Source: Gammaproteobacteria bacterium
GTDB lineage: Bacteria > Pseudomonadota > Gammaproteobacteria > DSM-16500
Length of the DNA: 32,885 nt
Reading direction: 5' to 3'
Assembly (NCBI GenBank): GCA_013286085.1
Contig: JABDGK010000014.1
Span: 12,942-45,826 of the forward strand
The position numbers and the translations under genes were made by a program. This document shows positions 28,607 through 32,885 of this stretch, piece by piece (the first letter of the stretch is position 1; each line of letters starts with the position of its first letter). The notes beneath the pieces were generated by a model, which worked only from the letters and a program-made list of their open reading frames with translations, was not told the DNA's origin and ran no database searches.

Positions 28607-28746
28607 ATATTACTCATTTTTAGGCCCATCATAATAATCTAAATCTACTGCTGCCGTCCATAATTAAGCACGGAGTTCTTAATAGTTTGTTAATAATCTA
28701 TCCTCATAATACTCCCCTATTAATATCGCCAGCAGGAACCATTTAC

Positions 28747-30372
28747 ATGCCAACCCCTCTAGTCTCGCTATCTGGCAAAAAACCAGAAGATCAAGTCATC
28801 TTATCCGTTCAAATACAGAATCAACATGACCGTGCACTAGAAGAGGGTACTCTAGCAGTTCATACGCCAATCAGCTCTACTTCAAGCACCCCACTAACAC
28901 CAGATACATCGACAGAAAAATTTTTTCGTGAGCTACACGGATCCTACATTGCAAGCACACCCATAGAAAAATGCGGTTTAAATTACTTCCTGAAAAAGCT
29001 AGGCAACGTTGGCGCTCTCTCAGCACCTTTATATTCCGCTTCGAATAAATTTATTATTAACACCGTTGCTTGGTGGCGCATTACGGGAAATCCCTGGCTC
29101 GCCATTGGCCTCTCCGCTGGCGGTGCCATCAGTAACGCTATCGTACAATACCACTTCAGTGCCAAAGGTTTTCTTGGCAGCAAAGAACTGATACATCTAT
29201 GTGACGAAGAAAGACCTAAAACAACAGCGCAATATGCCAAAGACGAAGCGCTAGCTGTTTTATTGTGGCTGTCATCCGTAACGGAAGGTATTGAGTTTGG
29301 CTTTGGTACATTTACCATCGGCGAAGTATTTGGCTGGGGAATTGCAGCAAAATCGGCTGCAGCAGCCACTGCATTTATTGCAAGACAACGCAAAACACTC
29401 ATTGGTGATGGTCATCGTCATTGGATGGAACATGTTGCCAATGGTGCACCACGATTCGAAGAATTATGGGCTGGTTGGTTCGCCATAAAATTCACAAACC
29501 CTTTACCTTGTGTATTGGATTTCGATTATATCATCACCAAGTTTCAACCGAATTTCGAATCACTCTTACATACCGCGGCAGTGAAAGCCGTGCTCAACCA
29601 AGATCTTGGCTGGTCATTCTCTCAATATGTCATTCCCGCCATTATTGCCGGTAGTGGCGAATTCTTTTTACAAAAAGGATATGACCAACAATTTATGTTG
29701 GAATATCAAAAAGATTTATCTACCCAGTTAGACGCGATGCGAGAAGAAGCACGCTGCATGCGCACAAGTGGCAAACCAGTACGTTTAACGTGGGTGATTG
29801 ATAAGTTACTGACTTTCTATAATGCCGCGTTAGGCAATGTGGTAAATGGTCGCATACTCACTGAGCCACTTGGAATTTTATTCTCGCCTGCGTTTTTACA
29901 GCCGCTACTCAAAATTGCTGGTAATGGCGCGATGGGTTATGAAGCAGGACAAAAATTGGTTGAATTAGGTGCGCCCATATTACGAGAACTGGGTCTTGAA
30001 TCTGCAGCAGATGGCTTAAAAGGCAATGCAACACCCGCAACAATTTCGGTGATCACCGTTGCTGTGCTTGCGGCTGTTGTTTCTTATAAATCTGGTTATG
30101 ATAAAACACTGCATGGCAAGCCAGTGGGTGCCAAAAAAGAATTGGAAGCGGTCTATGGCAACGGTGTTAATCTCACGGGTATGTCTGGCACTGCAATTAC
30201 TGCGAGAGCATACGGTTATGGTAGTTATGTCTCTGGATGGGCTAGTAGTGTAAAAAGCGCTGCATTCACACTCTTTAACGCCTTGGGTCGTCAGGATTTA
30301 GATGCGCTGGATGATCGCTACCATAAGCAGGTAGATGAAGAAAAAGCTCAACAACTAACAAGACAAAAATAA
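28747..30372 (+). CDS. Unknown polytopic Gly/Ala-rich membrane protein (541 aa)
   Basis: No family is recognised. Residues 1-~60 are polar and Ser/Thr/Pro-rich, without a signal peptide. Hydrophobic segments follow near 86-135, 166-212, 238-262, 290-308, 374-400 and 430-447, with amphipathic charged loops between. The C-terminus is charged (YHKQVDEEKAQQLTRQK). The size and plan (disordered tail, then weak hydrophobic helices separated by ~50-100-residue loops) resemble the 594-aa protein at 2869-4653; I see no convincing residue-level alignment. The ATG at 28747 has AGGA ~9 nt upstream; the frame opens at a TTG at 28687 without a ribosome site. It is divergent from the zeta-like gene and followed by the tandem triple-hairpin repeats. 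Confidence 0.68.
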   Translation: MPTPLVSLSGKKPEDQVILSVQIQNQHDRALEEGTLAVHTPISSTSSTPLTPDTSTEKFFRELHGSYIASTPIEKCGLNYFLKKLGNVGALSAPLYSASNKFIINTVAWWRITGNPWLAIGLSAGGAISNAIVQYHFSAKGFLGSKELIHLCDEERPKTTAQYAKDEALAVLLWLSSVTEGIEFGFGTFTIGEVFGWGIAAKSAAAATAFIARQRKTLIGDGHRHWMEHVANGAPRFEELWAGWFAIKFTNPLPCVLDFDYIITKFQPNFESLLHTAAVKAVLNQDLGWSFSQYVIPAIIAGSGEFFLQKGYDQQFMLEYQKDLSTQLDAMREEARCMRTSGKPVRLTWVIDKLLTFYNAALGNVVNGRILTEPLGILFSPAFLQPLLKIAGNGAMGYEAGQKLVELGAPILRELGLESAADGLKGNATPATISVITVAVLAAVVSYKSGYDKTLHGKPVGAKKELEAVYGNGVNLTGMSGTAITARAYGYGSYVSGWASSVKSAAFTLFNALGRQDLDALDDRYHKQVDEEKAQQLTRQK

Positions 30373-30373
30373 C

Positions 30374-30660
30374 TTTATGTTTACTCCTCCCTTCTCCCGC
30401 TTGCGGGAGAAGGGTTGAGGATGAGGGTCTTTATGATGGCACATTTTCTACTAAGAAATTTGCCATGCAATAAACCCTCACCCTAACCCTCTCCCACAAG
30501 TGGGAGAGGGGATAGTTGTTTTATGTTTACTTCTCCCTTCTCCCGCTTGCGGGAGAAGGGTTGGGGATGAGGGTCTTTATGATGACACATTTTCTACTAA
30601 GAAATTTGCCATGCAATAAACCCTCACCCTAGCCCTCTCCCACAAGTGGGAGAGGGGATT
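30374..30660. repeat. Tandem duplication of the triple stem-loop element (copies B and C)
   Basis: Two near-identical 146-bp units run 30374-30519 and 30520-~30660. In each, the element proper is 30389-30510 and 30535-30656. Outer hairpins are CCCTTCTCCCGC/GCGGGAGAAGGG and CCCTCTCCCAC/GTGGGAGAGGG, and a central imperfect stem carries ATTTTCTACTAAGAAAT. The units differ by only a few bases (TTGAGG/TTGGGG, GGCACA/GACACA, TAACCC/TAGCCC). Orientation is reversed relative to the copy at 21174. This fills the ~300 bp between the convergent membrane-protein gene and kdsA; nothing else is seen there. Confidence 0.88.
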
Positions 30661-30676
30661 ATTTATTTTTTTTGAT

Positions 30677-32885
<2,209 letters not shown>

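Noticed and set aside
28687-28746. TTG start for the 541-aa membrane protein
   Set aside because: No ribosome site; AGGA before the ATG at 28747 is better.
28607-28746. Antitoxin gene for the zeta-like kinase
   Set aside because: The 140-bp gap upstream has no ORF of epsilon/PezA size, and the neighbour beyond is a divergent membrane protein.

Overview
The window is AT-rich gammaproteobacterial chromosome (roughly 40% G+C by eye). The backbone genes are classical gammaproteobacterial sets: mreBCD-rng-yhdP, gatCAB, lptFG divergent from pepA-holC-valS, kdsB, and pyrG-kdsA. Between them sit unrecognised polytopic membrane proteins, a mitochondrial-carrier-like protein, a zeta-toxin-like kinase, an ankyrin-like fragment and a large GLUG/YDG adhesin. 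This mixture suggests a host-associated or intracellular member, most like Legionellales/Coxiella relatives. The lineage is an inference from gene content, not a measured placement.

Layout. 1-2601 (+): 3' part of a filamentous-haemagglutinin-like adhesin. 2614-4653 (-): a small ankyrin-like ORF and a 594-aa polytopic membrane protein with an acidic, Trp-containing N-terminal tail. 4667-12478 (-): yhdP, rng, mreD, mreC, mreB (transcribed mreB to yhdP), for cell shape, RNA processing and envelope lipid transport. 12479-12923: a 445-bp divergent intergenic region with a 33-bp perfect GC-rich palindrome and smaller palindromes. 12924-16108 (+): gatC-gatA-gatB, the tRNA-dependent amidotransferase. 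16114-16182: a long hairpin. 16241-17272 (-): a protein with the threefold repeat layout of the mitochondrial carrier family. 17362-19562 (-): lptG and lptF, divergent from 19664-24528 (+): pepA, holC, valS. 24548-26354: two unknown genes flanked by a repeated GTGGACACGC-type palindrome. 26466-28606 (-): zeta-like kinase, kdsB and a histidine-phosphatase-fold protein as a tight cluster. 28747-30372 (+): a second unknown polytopic membrane protein. 30374-30660: a tandemly duplicated triple-hairpin repeat. 30677-32885 (-): kdsA and the 3' part of pyrG, which runs off the window.

How the genes fit together. The envelope theme is strong: KdsA and KdsB make activated Kdo for LPS, LptF/LptG are the permease of the LPS export machine, YhdP helps move phospholipid to the outer membrane, and MreBCD directs wall elongation. 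The accessory genes sit at the seams between housekeeping operons, usually next to palindromic repeats.

The most notable observations are the mitochondrial-carrier-like protein (a known but rare bacterial trick, seen in the Legionella effector LncP), strong evidence that mreC starts at an AUU codon (and possibly lptF too), LC3-interaction-like motifs in two unknown proteins, a histidine-phosphatase-fold protein that lacks its second catalytic His and overlaps kdsB, and a triple-stem-loop repeat family, one copy of which sits inside the pepA-holC-valS cluster.
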